Positions 8,537 to 16,768 are shown, counted from the first letter of the stretch. The stretch is DNA of 32,741 nucleotides from Fibrobacter sp. (GCA_017530965.1 JAFXLS010000049.1:1-32741), one strand, 5' to 3'. Numbers and translations are program-made. The notes: generated by a model not told the origin, from the letters alone.

Positions 8537-9646
8537 CTACTCCACTTCGTAATCGGTATTATGACGAATTTCGCGGATACGGACGGAAGCACCTTCGCGA
8601 AGGCTAATCAAGCCAGAGGTAATCACCGTATCACCTTCATCGAGGCCACCCGTAACATCAACGGCAATCGGAGTGCGCAGCCCTGTTTCGACATGCTTGA
8701 TTTTGGCCTTGCCGCCAGTCGCCACAAATACGTAGGCGCCATCTTTATCGAGCGTGAAAGCTTCTGCCGGAATCGGGATGCTTTTTGCCATTCCCGCCTG
8801 CATCGTAACATTCACCTTGGCGTAAGAGCCTGCCAAAAGTTCATTGCCAGCGTTATCGACTTCGACAAGCACCTGGCGCGTGCGGCTGCTTTCAGAAAGG
8901 GCCGCCTCCAAAGCCTTCACCTTGCCGGACTTAGCCACATTGCGTTCTTCATCCTTCACATCTACAGCATCGCCTACTTTAAGAGTCGAGGCATAGCGCT
9001 GCGGGAGAGCGAACTTCGCCTTCAGTTTCTTGACTTCGCTCAAAGACACAATCGATGTACCCGTCGTAAGCCAAGCGCCCACAGACACATTCACAAAGCC
9101 GAGCTTGCCTGCAAACGGAGCGCGAACTTCGGTCTTTGCGATTTGCGCCTTAATGAGTTCTACGGAAGCTTCGGCAGACTTGAGCGAAGCTTCGGCAGCT
9201 TCCATGTCAGCCTTGGTGGCTCCGTCTTTTTCGAAAAGCGTCTTGACGCGGTCAAACTTTTGCTGAGCGAGCTGTTGGTTCGATTCCGCCTGCTTGAGTT
9301 GCGCACGGAGTTCGGAATCGTCAATTTTAGCGAGGAGCGCACCCTTTTGAACTTGGGCGCCGTCTTTTGCATAAAGGTTCGTGAGTCTGCCCGAAGCAGC
9401 CGCCGTCAGCTGTACATTGTTCAGCGGTTCAAGCGTTGCCATGGCAGTAAAAGTCTTACCCGATTCGTGGGCCTCGGCAATATAGCCTTCCACAGCGATT
9501 TCGCGAGCGGGTCTGCCGCCTGGGCCACCGGGGCCGCCTTTGCCCTGCGGGCCACCAGCACCTTTTGCCGCACCACCCGGTGCATTAGAATCACTGCCAC
9601 AGGCGGCAAAAAACAAAGAGACAAAAAGCAGAGCAATTTTTTTCAT
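8537..9646 (-). CDS. RND efflux periplasmic adaptor (membrane fusion lipoprotein)
   Basis: A 369-residue HlyD/AcrA-family adaptor. A lipoprotein signal ends in FFAAC with Cys16. An unusual Gly/Pro-rich spacer (about residues 20-45, repeated GGP/GPG units) follows. The mature part has the barrel-sandwich half AAASGRLTNLYAKDGAQVQKG, a helical hairpin (QLKQAESNQQLAQQKFDRVK), the second lipoyl half EVRAPFAGKLGFVNVSVGAW, and C-terminal beta domains. The adaptor links the inner-membrane pump to an outer-membrane channel. I start at the ATG at 9646, with AAAG just upstream. An in-frame TTG at 9670 would put eight extra residues before the lysines of the signal peptide. The permease gene follows after 7 nt. 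Confidence 0.94.
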   Translation of the reverse strand: MKKIALLFVSLFFAACGSDSNAPGGAAKGAGGPQGKGGPGGPGGRPAREIAVEGYIAEAHESGKTFTAMATLEPLNNVQLTAAASGRLTNLYAKDGAQVQKGALLAKIDDSELRAQLKQAESNQQLAQQKFDRVKTLFEKDGATKADMEAAEASLKSAEASVELIKAQIAKTEVRAPFAGKLGFVNVSVGAWLTTGTSIVSLSEVKKLKAKFALPQRYASTLKVGDAVDVKDEERNVAKSGKVKALEAALSESSRTRQVLVEVDNAGNELLAGSYAKVNVTMQAGMAKSIPIPAEAFTLDKDGAYVFVATGGKAKIKHVETGLRTPIAVDVTGGLDEGDTVITSGLISLREGASVRIREIRHNTDYEVE

Positions 9647-9688
9647 GTTCTTTAGATGTTTTAACGGCAAGCTTAGTTGCCAGCGTGG

Positions 9689-10399
9689 CTAAAATTTCAC
9701 ATTCATCATCAGGCCGCTACCGTCTTCGTAGAATTCCGGTACAAATTCCAAACGCTCCGTAAAGGCTTTAGACGACGTTGCGCGATATACTCGAATCGTG
9801 TTTAGCATCGAGACCACGCGGTTCAAAAGCAACGCACCTACAGACACCTGGAACACAATACGGCTCACACGGTAATGGCGCAAACAGCTCTTGTATTCGT
9901 CAATATGTTCCGTCGTTTCAGGATTGTCACTGGAACCCCAGTCCCACTGGATGCTCTCATCGAGATCTTCGTCTATTTTCTTGCCGGAACGCAGCATGGC
10001 CTGGTTGTAATCTTCATCCATATCAGGCGAAGAATTCTGCCCCGCTACACCACTACGGCTGCGGTAATCGCCCACCGTATTCAGCATGTCTACGTTACGG
10101 CTCTTAGAGTTAAGACCTGCATGACGCACAGCATAATTGTGAGCAGAAGTGATGTAGCGTTCGCCTATGGCATAAGACCCAATGGCCGTGAACCAAAGGG
10201 CAATATCGGTCCACACAAAAGGACGCACGAACTGCCGCTCTCCCAGATACAGTTCGCCCATACCGGGCAACAAAGCCGACGAGCCCATGGCGATCAGCCA
10301 GCTTTTGTCGGAGTTCTTGCTCACGCTTTGATCAACAGACACCACCACCTGCGAAAAAGCAGATACCGCAGCGAGCAACAGGACCAAGAGCAACTTCAT
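9689..10399 (-). CDS. Secreted/membrane protein resembling DUF5683 proteins
   Basis: The 236-residue protein has a cleavable-looking signal peptide (MKLLLVLLLAAVSAFS). About residues 35-85 are hydrophobic, with the pattern ALLPGMGELYLGERQ, then a long polar region and another hydrophobic segment near 180. The SxxLPGxGxxYxG pattern followed by an aromatic membrane segment is what I associate with DUF5683-type proteins of the FCB group, whose function is unknown. The upstream gene has the same pattern (VVPGSGQMYVGG), so the two are probably diverged paralogues. Its ATG overlaps the upstream stop codon as TAATG, which points to translational coupling. The efflux adaptor starts 42 nt downstream. 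Confidence 0.65.
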   Translation of the reverse strand: MKLLLVLLLAAVSAFSQVVVSVDQSVSKNSDKSWLIAMGSSALLPGMGELYLGERQFVRPFVWTDIALWFTAIGSYAIGERYITSAHNYAVRHAGLNSKSRNVDMLNTVGDYRSRSGVAGQNSSPDMDEDYNQAMLRSGKKIDEDLDESIQWDWGSSDNPETTEHIDEYKSCLRHYRVSRIVFQVSVGALLLNRVVSMLNTIRVYRATSSKAFTERLEFVPEFYEDGSGLMMNVKF

Positions 10400-11847
10400 T
10401 AAAAGCCCCAGCTTGCCTGCACGTTAAACCCAAAGCCATCTACGAAGGACAGTCCGCTATCGAAATGCAAGTGGTCATACCAAGAAAGGTCTTCCTCGTA
10501 CAGCGCCTTGTTATGGGAATTGGCAGAAATCGCCGCATCAATAGCAGATATAATGTGGTTCAAGATAAGTCCACCAAAGAACCAAGCCTGCATATCGGCA
10601 TAATCGTTTGCCTTGCTACGGAGACTGCGATATTCTTTCTGGTTACTGGAGGCACCAAGACTTTCCGTTTCAGAATTCGGATCTTCCAAGCCCAAAGCCG
10701 TCGCAATAGCAACATCTTCCACATCGTCCCATCCCAACACATAAGCATCATCGGCAATCAACTGGTAGACTTCAGACGGGGAATCAAAGCTTACGGACTG
10801 CATTTCCTTTTTCAGGCTCTTCGGAGAATTCACGAAATCGTTATAGTACGCGAGATCGTTTTTGTACAGCTTGTCACGGTCATAGCAACCATGTACGGTG
10901 GCCGTACCAAAAATGCCTTCGCAGAAGGATTCGCGGCTACCCAAGTAACGGCGACGGAACTCGGACTCGTAGTTCACCGCATCGGCATTATACAAGTCAC
11001 GCATGCCACGTTCATAGCGACCAATGGAATAGTGGGCCTTTGCAAAATCCTTGTACTTTTTCACCTGCTGGTCATACTTATGCACGGAGAAATAATACCA
11101 GCTACCCCACAGGGCGGCTTCCAATGCAAGATACACGCCACCGCGGGCATAAGTAAATCCAGAACCGCCTACATACATCTGGCCGGAACCCGGAACCACC
11201 AGGGACATGAACAAGGCCTTGCGGGGGCTCTTGTAACGGCCCTTCATTTCGTCAATGCCGTTCACCTTGGATACCTTTACCGGGCCCAGCAATTCGCGGC
11301 GGTTCATGCTACTGGAAGAAGGAGCGTCTGCCACGGAAGACGAACTGGCAAGCATCGCAAGGGAGTCGCGGATGCGGTTTTCTTCGTTATGCCTTTTCAT
11401 TTCGGCAGCATAAGCCTCTTCAGGGGTCATCTCTCTCACGGAATCGCTTGCCGTAGAATCAACTAAAGAGGAATCAACATCAGCCGGCGTTTCTACAGCC
11501 GCCAGCGCAGAAGAATCGACTGCAGCAGGAATTTCGCTACTGGAAGAAAGAGCTTCAGAGCTAGAAGATACGATGCTAGAACTGGAAACTTCCACACTAC
11601 TGGAGGACAACTCAACGCTGCTAGAAGAAGCAACCGAACTAGACGAAACCTTGACGCTACTGCTAGATACAGGAGCAGGCTTTGCTGCAACGCTGCTGGA
11701 ACTCGGCACCGCTTGGACAGCCGCGCTGGACTGAGCCGCCTCGGCTTCGGCCTCGAATTCTGCAAATAGGTCACGAGGCTGGGCAAAAGACTGGGCCACA
11801 AAAACACTAGCCACACAGGCTACAAAAGAAAAGGCAAATTTGCGCAT
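10399..11847 (-). CDS. Secreted Ser-rich protein with DUF5683-like membrane region
   Basis: The 482-residue protein has an N-terminal signal peptide (about 1-22). A low-complexity region to about residue 180 follows, made of repeated Ser clusters (SSSSV, SSSSVEV, SSSSE) alternating with Ala/Val/Pro. From about residue 200 comes a domain with SPRKALFMSLVVPGSGQMYVGG, a hydrophobic segment (ALEAALWGSWYYFSV), then a charged helical region rich in Tyr, Lys and Asp. The Ser-rich region looks like a flexible linker of the kind common in Fibrobacter exported proteins. The C-terminal domain shares the PGxGxxYxG pattern with the downstream gene. Function unknown. No clear Shine-Dalgarno precedes the ATG. 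The palindrome-rich spacer 11848-12071 lies upstream. It is probably first in the unit that leads to the efflux genes. Confidence 0.65.
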   Translation of the reverse strand: MRKFAFSFVACVASVFVAQSFAQPRDLFAEFEAEAEAAQSSAAVQAVPSSSSVAAKPAPVSSSSVKVSSSSVASSSSVELSSSSVEVSSSSIVSSSSEALSSSSEIPAAVDSSALAAVETPADVDSSLVDSTASDSVREMTPEEAYAAEMKRHNEENRIRDSLAMLASSSSVADAPSSSSMNRRELLGPVKVSKVNGIDEMKGRYKSPRKALFMSLVVPGSGQMYVGGSGFTYARGGVYLALEAALWGSWYYFSVHKYDQQVKKYKDFAKAHYSIGRYERGMRDLYNADAVNYESEFRRRYLGSRESFCEGIFGTATVHGCYDRDKLYKNDLAYYNDFVNSPKSLKKEMQSVSFDSPSEVYQLIADDAYVLGWDDVEDVAIATALGLEDPNSETESLGASSNQKEYRSLRSKANDYADMQAWFFGGLILNHIISAIDAAISANSHNKALYEEDLSWYDHLHFDSGLSFVDGFGFNVQASWGF

Positions 11848-12071
11848 ATATCGCTAAAATAGCAAAATATAGGCGACGGGAATAAAGAATAATACCCCGC
11901 CTAAGCGGGGATGGCATAAAATATTTGCATAGACGACATTGTACCTACAATGAAGCTATTGTATAGCCGGCATCATGCCGATCCCTAGCTCATTCTACAA
12001 ACACAAAGAACCACCTAGCGAGGGATTACCCCGTTAGGCGGTGAATCTTGGCAAACCTTAGAAAATCTAAA
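11848..12071. other. Palindrome-rich intergenic spacer with a structured 149-nt core
   Basis: No convincing open frame. The core 11894-12042 is built of inverted repeats: CCCCGC/GCGGGG (11895-11910), CATTGTA/TACAATG (11937-11952), GCTAT/ATAGC (11955-11967), CGGCA/TGCCG (11968-11980), ATCCCT/AGGGAT (11981-12026) and CCACCTA/TAGGCGG (12011-12041). The two ends also pair with each other: CCGCCTAA plus CGGGG (11897-11910) with CCCCG plus TTAGGCGG (12029-12041), 13 bp with one bulged base. This makes either a MITE/REP-like element or a folded RNA. Both neighbours are transcribed on the minus strand, so it lies after rpmB and before the Ser-rich protein gene. Confidence 0.5.
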
Positions 12072-12293
12072 TTAGATGCCGAGTTCCTGAGCAACAGCCT
12101 GGATACCAAGCTTGTTGATCGTGCGGAGACCAGCAGCGCTAACGCGGAGGGTCACCCAGCGGTCTTCTTCAGGAATGTAGAAACGCTTCTTCTGAAGGTT
12201 CGGCAGCTGCTTCATCAACTTCTTGCGGTTAGAGTGGGAAACCATGTTGCCCACGAGGCCGGCCTTGCCGGTAACTTCACAAATGCGGCTCAT
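12072..12293 (-). CDS. rpmB: 50S ribosomal protein L28
   Basis: The 73-residue basic protein begins MSRICEVTGK and contains GNMVSHSNRKKLMKQLPN and RVSAAGLRTINKLG, which are the L28 hallmarks. L28 binds 23S rRNA in the large subunit. Length is close to the bacterial norm of about 60-80. Only one Cys is present, so it is the zinc-free form. CGGAG lies 7 nt before the ATG. A strong promoter (TTGACG, 17 bp, TAAAAT) precedes it, so it is expressed independently of ispH upstream. The usual neighbour rpmG is not next to it here. Confidence 0.96.
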   Translation of the reverse strand: MSRICEVTGKAGLVGNMVSHSNRKKLMKQLPNLQKKRFYIPEEDRWVTLRVSAAGLRTINKLGIQAVAQELGI

Positions 12294-12295
12294 AA

Positions 12296-12318
12296 TAAAC
12301 TCCGTTGTTTTATAACGG
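12296..12318 (-). promoter_or_regulatory. rpmB 5' leader hairpin next to the ribosome-binding site
   Basis: In the predicted rpmB transcript, CCGTT and AACGG (7-nt spacer) can pair. The second arm runs into the CGGAG Shine-Dalgarno. This could tune initiation, as in autoregulated ribosomal protein genes. Five pairs is a weak stem and the idea rests on sequence alone. Confidence 0.3.
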
Positions 12319-12323
12319 ACGCA

Positions 12324-12352
12324 ATTTTAGAAAAAAAGCGTCCGTTCGTCAA
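12324..12352 (-). promoter_or_regulatory. Strong sigma70-type promoter of rpmB
   Basis: Reading the minus strand, TTGACG (12347-12352) and TAAAAT (12324-12329) are separated by exactly 17 bp. The -35 begins 11 nt after the ispH stop codon. A perfect 9-bp inverted repeat, AACGGACGC/GCGTCCGTT (12314-12322 and 12338-12346), flanks the -10, with one arm in the spacer and the other at the predicted start site. It could be an operator. Confidence 0.8.
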
Positions 12353-12362
12353 GGTTAAATTA

Positions 12363-13295
12363 TCAATCTTGCAATGCCTTTGGCAGGTTAAATTTGGTAG
12401 ATTCCACCAATTTTACAAAATTTTCGATTTCTACGGGGGCAAATTTCTCTTTTATCCAGTCTACCACCCCCTGGACGAGCACCTCAGGAGCGCTTGCTCC
12501 GCTAGAAATACCCACCGAATCAATATTTTCGAACCATTCCGCTTCCAAGTCTTCTACCGAAGCAATCAAATGGCTGGGAATGCCCTGTTCAAGTCCCAGT
12601 TCCATGAGACGACTGGAATTTGAGGAATTTTTGGCACCCACCACCAAAAGCATGTCCACCTTGGAGCAGAGATCCAGGACCGCCGCCTGACGATTGCCCG
12701 TCGCATAGCAGAGGTCACCCGCATCTGGGCCAATAATATTCGGGAATCGTTCCTTGAGAGCTTCAATAATTTTGCGCGTTTCGGCCACCGAAAGAGTGGT
12801 CTGGGTAATGTAGGCAAGTTCCTTGTCGGCGGGAACCTCTACGGTACGGGCATCTTTTTCGTTCTTAATCAGCGTGATGGCTCCCGGCGGAAGCTGACCG
12901 AGCGTGCCAATCACCTCGGCATGTCCGGCGTGTCCAATCAAGATGATATGGCGGCCTGCGGTATAGTGACGCTTTGCGCTATAATGCACCTTGAGTACCA
13001 GCGGACAACTGGCGTCTAGCACCTGCAGTCCGCGCCTTTCTGCATCGGCGTAAATTTCCTCGGCAACACCGTGAGCCGAGAAAATCACCACCGAGCCCGA
13101 CGGCACTTCGTCCAGTTCATCCACGAAAACCACGCCTTTGGACTTCAGCGTATCTACCACGAACTGGTTATGCACAATTTCGTGACGCACGTAAATAGGA
13201 GTCCCGAATTTTTCAATGGCACGTTCCACCACGTGAATGGCGCGGTCCACGCCAGCACAGAAACCACGGGGAGTAGCAAGAATCACCTTTTTCAT
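12363..13295 (-). CDS. ispH: 4-hydroxy-3-methylbut-2-enyl diphosphate reductase
   Basis: The 310-residue protein matches IspH/LytB along its length. The three cluster-binding cysteines are Cys13 (TPRGFCAGV), Cys97 (LDASCPLV) and Cys196 (GDLCYATGNRQ). The catalytic Glu is Glu127 in GHAGHAEVIG, and the TQTTLS and SSNSSRL motifs are present. It catalyses the last step of the MEP pathway, reducing HMBPP to IPP and DMAPP with a [4Fe-4S] cluster. Its start codon overlaps the upstream Kdo-transferase stop as ATGA, and AAAGGA lies 6 nt upstream. Isoprenoids made here feed undecaprenyl phosphate and quinones, which fits an envelope operon. Confidence 0.97.
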   Translation of the reverse strand: MKKVILATPRGFCAGVDRAIHVVERAIEKFGTPIYVRHEIVHNQFVVDTLKSKGVVFVDELDEVPSGSVVIFSAHGVAEEIYADAERRGLQVLDASCPLVLKVHYSAKRHYTAGRHIILIGHAGHAEVIGTLGQLPPGAITLIKNEKDARTVEVPADKELAYITQTTLSVAETRKIIEALKERFPNIIGPDAGDLCYATGNRQAAVLDLCSKVDMLLVVGAKNSSNSSRLMELGLEQGIPSHLIASVEDLEAEWFENIDSVGISSGASAPEVLVQGVVDWIKEKFAPVEIENFVKLVESTKFNLPKALQD

Positions 13296-14479
13296 AAAAG
13301 TCCTTTAATAAAATTCAGCAACAACTTGTAAGAATTCAAAACCTTTCTTTTTTCGCCCATCAAGAATGTGCGCACCGTATCGACAGCGGGAGTCCTGCGA
13401 CGCAAGTAATCTGACGGCGTATGGATTTGGGCAAGCACATGAGCCGCCACAAGCCGGGAAACCACATCATCGTGCCCCTTGGCATAAGGCCCCACACAAG
13501 TGGACACGCCCATCTGCAGAGGTTCCCAAAAATCATGAACTCCGAGCCGACGATCGAAAGAACCGCCCATCACGGCGCTCCTACTCTTCAGAAAAATTTC
13601 GCGAGAAAGTCCAAAGCGCGACACCAATGACACGGCCCCACGTTCTACCGTAGGATAATCCACCACAGGCAGTTCAGCCTCTTGCAACACTTTTCGGAAC
13701 TGGTTCAGCTCTGAAAGTCGGCGTGGCATCAACACCACCGACTCGCCCTTATCTACCGAGTCTTTCGCCATGGAAACGAAGGCCTCGGCTTCTTCTTGAT
13801 GGAACGATACGAACACCACATCGACGGACGGCTTCTCGGGAACGCATACCAGCCCCCCATCGCGAGCCCAGTTTAAAAGTTTCCAGTCTCCACCCATGGT
13901 ACAAGGAACAAAGCCCTTACTGGCATAGGTAAACCGCCCCAAATCCGAGGCCGTCTGCATGCAGGCATATCCCATTCCCGAAAAATCAAGCAACGGGAAG
14001 GACTTGCGGTAACGCCCCGAAACAAGGGCCACGTTTCTGCGGGTTGAAAGCTTGGACATGATGGAAAGGTAACCGGGCCAAAGTTCGTTTTCAGCCAGGA
14101 CAAGTCCCAAGGGTTGCACCGAACTCACGAAGGAATGCAACGAAGACGGAACGTCAGCCGGAGCAATCGCCACATCTGCAACACCGGCACAGGAATCTTT
14201 CAAAAACGAAACCACTTCCACCTTTTGCGAAGTGATTAAGATTTTAGGACAATCGGCCAAGTCTTCTTTAAGAGCGCAAGCGAGAGCTTGCAGCATACGG
14301 CATTCACCGAGGCTGGCTCCATGAAGCCACAAATACGGGCCATCTGGCCACGGTCCCGACAAACGTTCTTCGATATGATATTTCCGGTCAAGTCCCGGCC
14401 ACTTACTGGCAGCCTTTGCCGCCGTCTTGACAGCAGCCCCTACGGCAATGCGTCCTAGGCTCTTAACGTTTAGGCCCAT
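13292..14479 (-). CDS. waaA: 3-deoxy-D-manno-octulosonic acid transferase-like glycosyltransferase
   Basis: The 395-residue protein has the GT-B layout of WaaA/KdtA. The N-terminal LWLHGASLGECRML contains the catalytic Glu of the SxGE motif. ILITSQKVEVVSF, LVLAENELWPG (family ETELWP) and NVALVSGRYRKSF follow. In the C-terminal half there is VVLMPRR, then AVMGGSFDRRLGVHDFWEPLQMG where most WaaA proteins have a GGHNxLEPA-type block. That block is altered, so this is a diverged member, and the number of Kdo residues added cannot be predicted. WaaA transfers Kdo from CMP-Kdo to lipid A precursor at the inner membrane. The start overlaps the methyltransferase gene by 10 nt and has no clear Shine-Dalgarno, so translation is probably coupled. 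Confidence 0.85.
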   Translation of the reverse strand: MGLNVKSLGRIAVGAAVKTAAKAASKWPGLDRKYHIEERLSGPWPDGPYLWLHGASLGECRMLQALACALKEDLADCPKILITSQKVEVVSFLKDSCAGVADVAIAPADVPSSLHSFVSSVQPLGLVLAENELWPGYLSIMSKLSTRRNVALVSGRYRKSFPLLDFSGMGYACMQTASDLGRFTYASKGFVPCTMGGDWKLLNWARDGGLVCVPEKPSVDVVFVSFHQEEAEAFVSMAKDSVDKGESVVLMPRRLSELNQFRKVLQEAELPVVDYPTVERGAVSLVSRFGLSREIFLKSRSAVMGGSFDRRLGVHDFWEPLQMGVSTCVGPYAKGHDDVVSRLVAAHVLAQIHTPSDYLRRRTPAVDTVRTFLMGEKRKVLNSYKLLLNFIKGLL

Positions 14480-15165
14480 AGGATAAAGTCAATCTTTCTA
14501 AACAGCACAAGTCCAACCATCAGTGCAAGGCAGATCCACGTACTCGTGTCAGCAATGATAGCCTCTTTTCCGCTACGAAGCGGACCAACCACATGTATTT
14601 CACGGGGAATGAATGCCGGAGTCTGCGACGCCCAGAGCTTCCATTCATCACCATAGCGTTGTTCCAGGTAGCGATCATCAAGTTTTGCAAGACGGTAACC
14701 GAATAAAAGCAGGACCACAATGAACGGAATCGTCACCCAGTTGATACCCAAATGAAGTACCACAAGGGCTATACCGATTGCCATGTTGGACACATAAAGC
14801 GGATGACGCAAGCGACCATATGCACCCCAGGTTACAAGCGTCGGAGCATCCTGAGCCGTACCACGGGTATGGTCACCGATAGCACGGCGGGCCTTGACGC
14901 GCATATAAACGGCAATAATAAAGATATTGATAAACACCAGGAACGGCACAATTTCCAAGTCCGCCGGAGTAATGGCCAACGCAACAACGGCACCAATGGC
15001 TAAAATAAGGCCCCGAAATCGGTACAAAAACGGACGCGGAGGACGCGTGTCTTCTTCCGGAATATCCACCACCGGGGTTTCAGACATTACTGTCTGGCCC
15101 TGCTTTCCGGCATCCGATTCAATATTAGACGCTACATTCTCTTGCTGATTGACCTGTTCTGCCAT
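14470..15165 (-). CDS. Membrane methyltransferase-like protein (ICMT/PEMT-type fold)
   Basis: The 231-residue protein has a polar N-terminal 40 residues, then about four or five membrane helices. The pattern TWGAYGRLRHPLYVSNMAIG, followed later by LDDRYLEQRYGDEW, resembles the isoprenylcysteine O-methyltransferase/phospholipid methyltransferase superfamily. In that superfamily an (R)HPxY motif and a C-terminal E-x-x-L-x-x-x-[FY]G-x-x-[YW] block bind S-adenosylmethionine. The substrate in bacteria is mostly unknown, perhaps a lipid. An excellent Shine-Dalgarno, GGAGGTGATT, ends at the ATG at 15165, so I prefer it to the GTG at 15171. It lies 11 nt after the ABC exporter gene and overlaps the Kdo-transferase gene. 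Confidence 0.75.
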   Translation of the reverse strand: MAEQVNQQENVASNIESDAGKQGQTVMSETPVVDIPEEDTRPPRPFLYRFRGLILAIGAVVALAITPADLEIVPFLVFINIFIIAVYMRVKARRAIGDHTRGTAQDAPTLVTWGAYGRLRHPLYVSNMAIGIALVVLHLGINWVTIPFIVVLLLFGYRLAKLDDRYLEQRYGDEWKLWASQTPAFIPREIHVVGPLRSGKEAIIADTSTWICLALMVGLVLFRKIDFILWA

Positions 15166-15176
15166 AATCACCTCCG

Positions 15177-16736
15177 CTATAACTGCACTACATTAAATAT
15201 ACATTCAACTTCGCAAGAAAGCACATCGTGGCTCACAATAATTGTCCATTTGCCTAAAACGTGAGCTACATCAAGGTAGGATTTCAGCAAGTTTTCGCGG
15301 TCAGCCAGAGCCACAGAGGCAAAAGGCTCGTCCAAAAGTACCGTGCGGGAGTCCGAGGCCAAGGCCCAGAGAAGAGCCACCCGGGCACGCTCGCCACCCG
15401 AAAGCCCCGATTTCTGCAAAAGTTTTGCAGCCCCCGAAGCCTGCATAAAGGACTCGAGCGCCTGCGCTGCCTCGGCATCGCGTCTTTTTTCGAGAAGTCT
15501 AGAAAGCATCCATTTAGGCGGTAGTTCCAGATCCTGGGCAACAAAGAACACATCACCTGGAGCATGCACATCGGCAGACTCCCAGCGTTCCAGCCCCGAA
15601 AGCAAGCGGAGCAAGGTCGATTTGCCCACCCCGTTTTTACCGCGAACAAGAACCGGCTTTTCACGGGACCATTCTAGAGCAAGATCGGTAAATACGGGAG
15701 TCTCGGAACCTTCGTAAGTGAATTTACCGCTGCGAATTGAAACATCATCGGAGGTTGCATCGGGGGTCGCTGCAAAATCCTTGCCAGCAGATTTTCCAAC
15801 CGTTTCGAGAGATTCAAATTCTTCGAGGACATTGATCGCCGAAACCGCCGAGCGGAACTGCGGCATGACGCGGGCGCATTCCTTTACCGGTTTGTAACAA
15901 AGCAACACCGCCGAAGTAAACAGCACTAGACCAGAAGCATCCATATAGCCGCAATTCATGAGAAGCGCGCAGAAGGCCAACACCAAAACCATGGCCAGCA
16001 CCGAGACCGTTTCGGTCAAAAGGGAAAGGCCGGACTTCTTGATGGCAGCATTCAGCCCGTTATCGCGGAGCCCGCGAACTTCTTTCAAGAGACCGTCCGA
16101 GATTTCTTTGCGTTCATCGCGGCCACTCCACTGCCTAAAAAGCCTACGGGCAAGCGACAGATTCCCGCGGAAATCGGAACGGGCCCGCAACAGGGATTCT
16201 TCGGCGGGGCCAAGCTTATGCAGTTTACGCTGGAGAACCGCCACCAAGGGAACAACGACGACAAAGAGGAATAATGTCAACGGCCAGGAAATGTAGAAGA
16301 GCACCGGCAAAAAGACTATTAGCTGGAGAACTGCCTGCACGGCCTGAAAGAAGACTCCCCCATTATTTTGTAGAACGACTGTGGATTCGTATGCAGACTC
16401 CACCATGCGTTCGCCCGCAGGGGTATGGAAGTTCTTCGGAGCCAAATCGCGGAGCCTGTGCAGAAACCAAGCCTGCACGCGGGCCGACACCTTATAAAGC
16501 CAGCCTTCAGATACTTTGGACTTGCCGTACAGGAAAACGAGCCGAAGCAGGGCGAGCGCCACCATTCCCCCGACCCAAGCCGCCAGCGGGATTTCAGATT
16601 TACCACCTACGATATCGATGAAGGAACGGATTCCCCAAAGCACAGCTGCATCGGCAGCACTAGCTAAAAGCGCCACCGGCAAAAAGCGGATAACGCCGCC
16701 TTTCAGGGATTTTTTCAGCCATTTTCGCAGGTTCAC
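15177..16736 (-). CDS. ABC exporter, fused membrane and ATPase domains
   Basis: The 519-residue half-transporter has an ABC_membrane-type domain with about six helices (1-310), then a nucleotide-binding domain. Walker A is RGKNGVGKSTLL, the signature is LSGGERARVALL, Walker B is TVLLDEPFAS, and the switch His is in IIVSHDV. The ATPase domain is compact and its Q-loop region reads FFVAQDLELPP. It should work as a homodimer or with another half. The cargo is unknown. A lipid or LPS precursor is plausible given the Kdo-transferase and IspH genes that follow, but CydDC-like roles cannot be ruled out. It begins with GTG and no obvious Shine-Dalgarno, 33 nt from the -35 of the divergent tRNA-Glu promoter. 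Confidence 0.85.
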   Translation of the reverse strand: MNLRKWLKKSLKGGVIRFLPVALLASAADAAVLWGIRSFIDIVGGKSEIPLAAWVGGMVALALLRLVFLYGKSKVSEGWLYKVSARVQAWFLHRLRDLAPKNFHTPAGERMVESAYESTVVLQNNGGVFFQAVQAVLQLIVFLPVLFYISWPLTLFLFVVVVPLVAVLQRKLHKLGPAEESLLRARSDFRGNLSLARRLFRQWSGRDERKEISDGLLKEVRGLRDNGLNAAIKKSGLSLLTETVSVLAMVLVLAFCALLMNCGYMDASGLVLFTSAVLLCYKPVKECARVMPQFRSAVSAINVLEEFESLETVGKSAGKDFAATPDATSDDVSIRSGKFTYEGSETPVFTDLALEWSREKPVLVRGKNGVGKSTLLRLLSGLERWESADVHAPGDVFFVAQDLELPPKWMLSRLLEKRRDAEAAQALESFMQASGAAKLLQKSGLSGGERARVALLWALASDSRTVLLDEPFASVALADRENLLKSYLDVAHVLGKWTIIVSHDVLSCEVECIFNVVQL

Positions 16737-16768
16737 GATGAAAAATTAACTTTTTTTAGGGGCCACCC

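Noticed and set aside
8561..9655. Plus-strand open frame of 364 codons opposite the efflux adaptor
   Set aside because: Antisense shadow; the minus-strand product is a recognisable adaptor.
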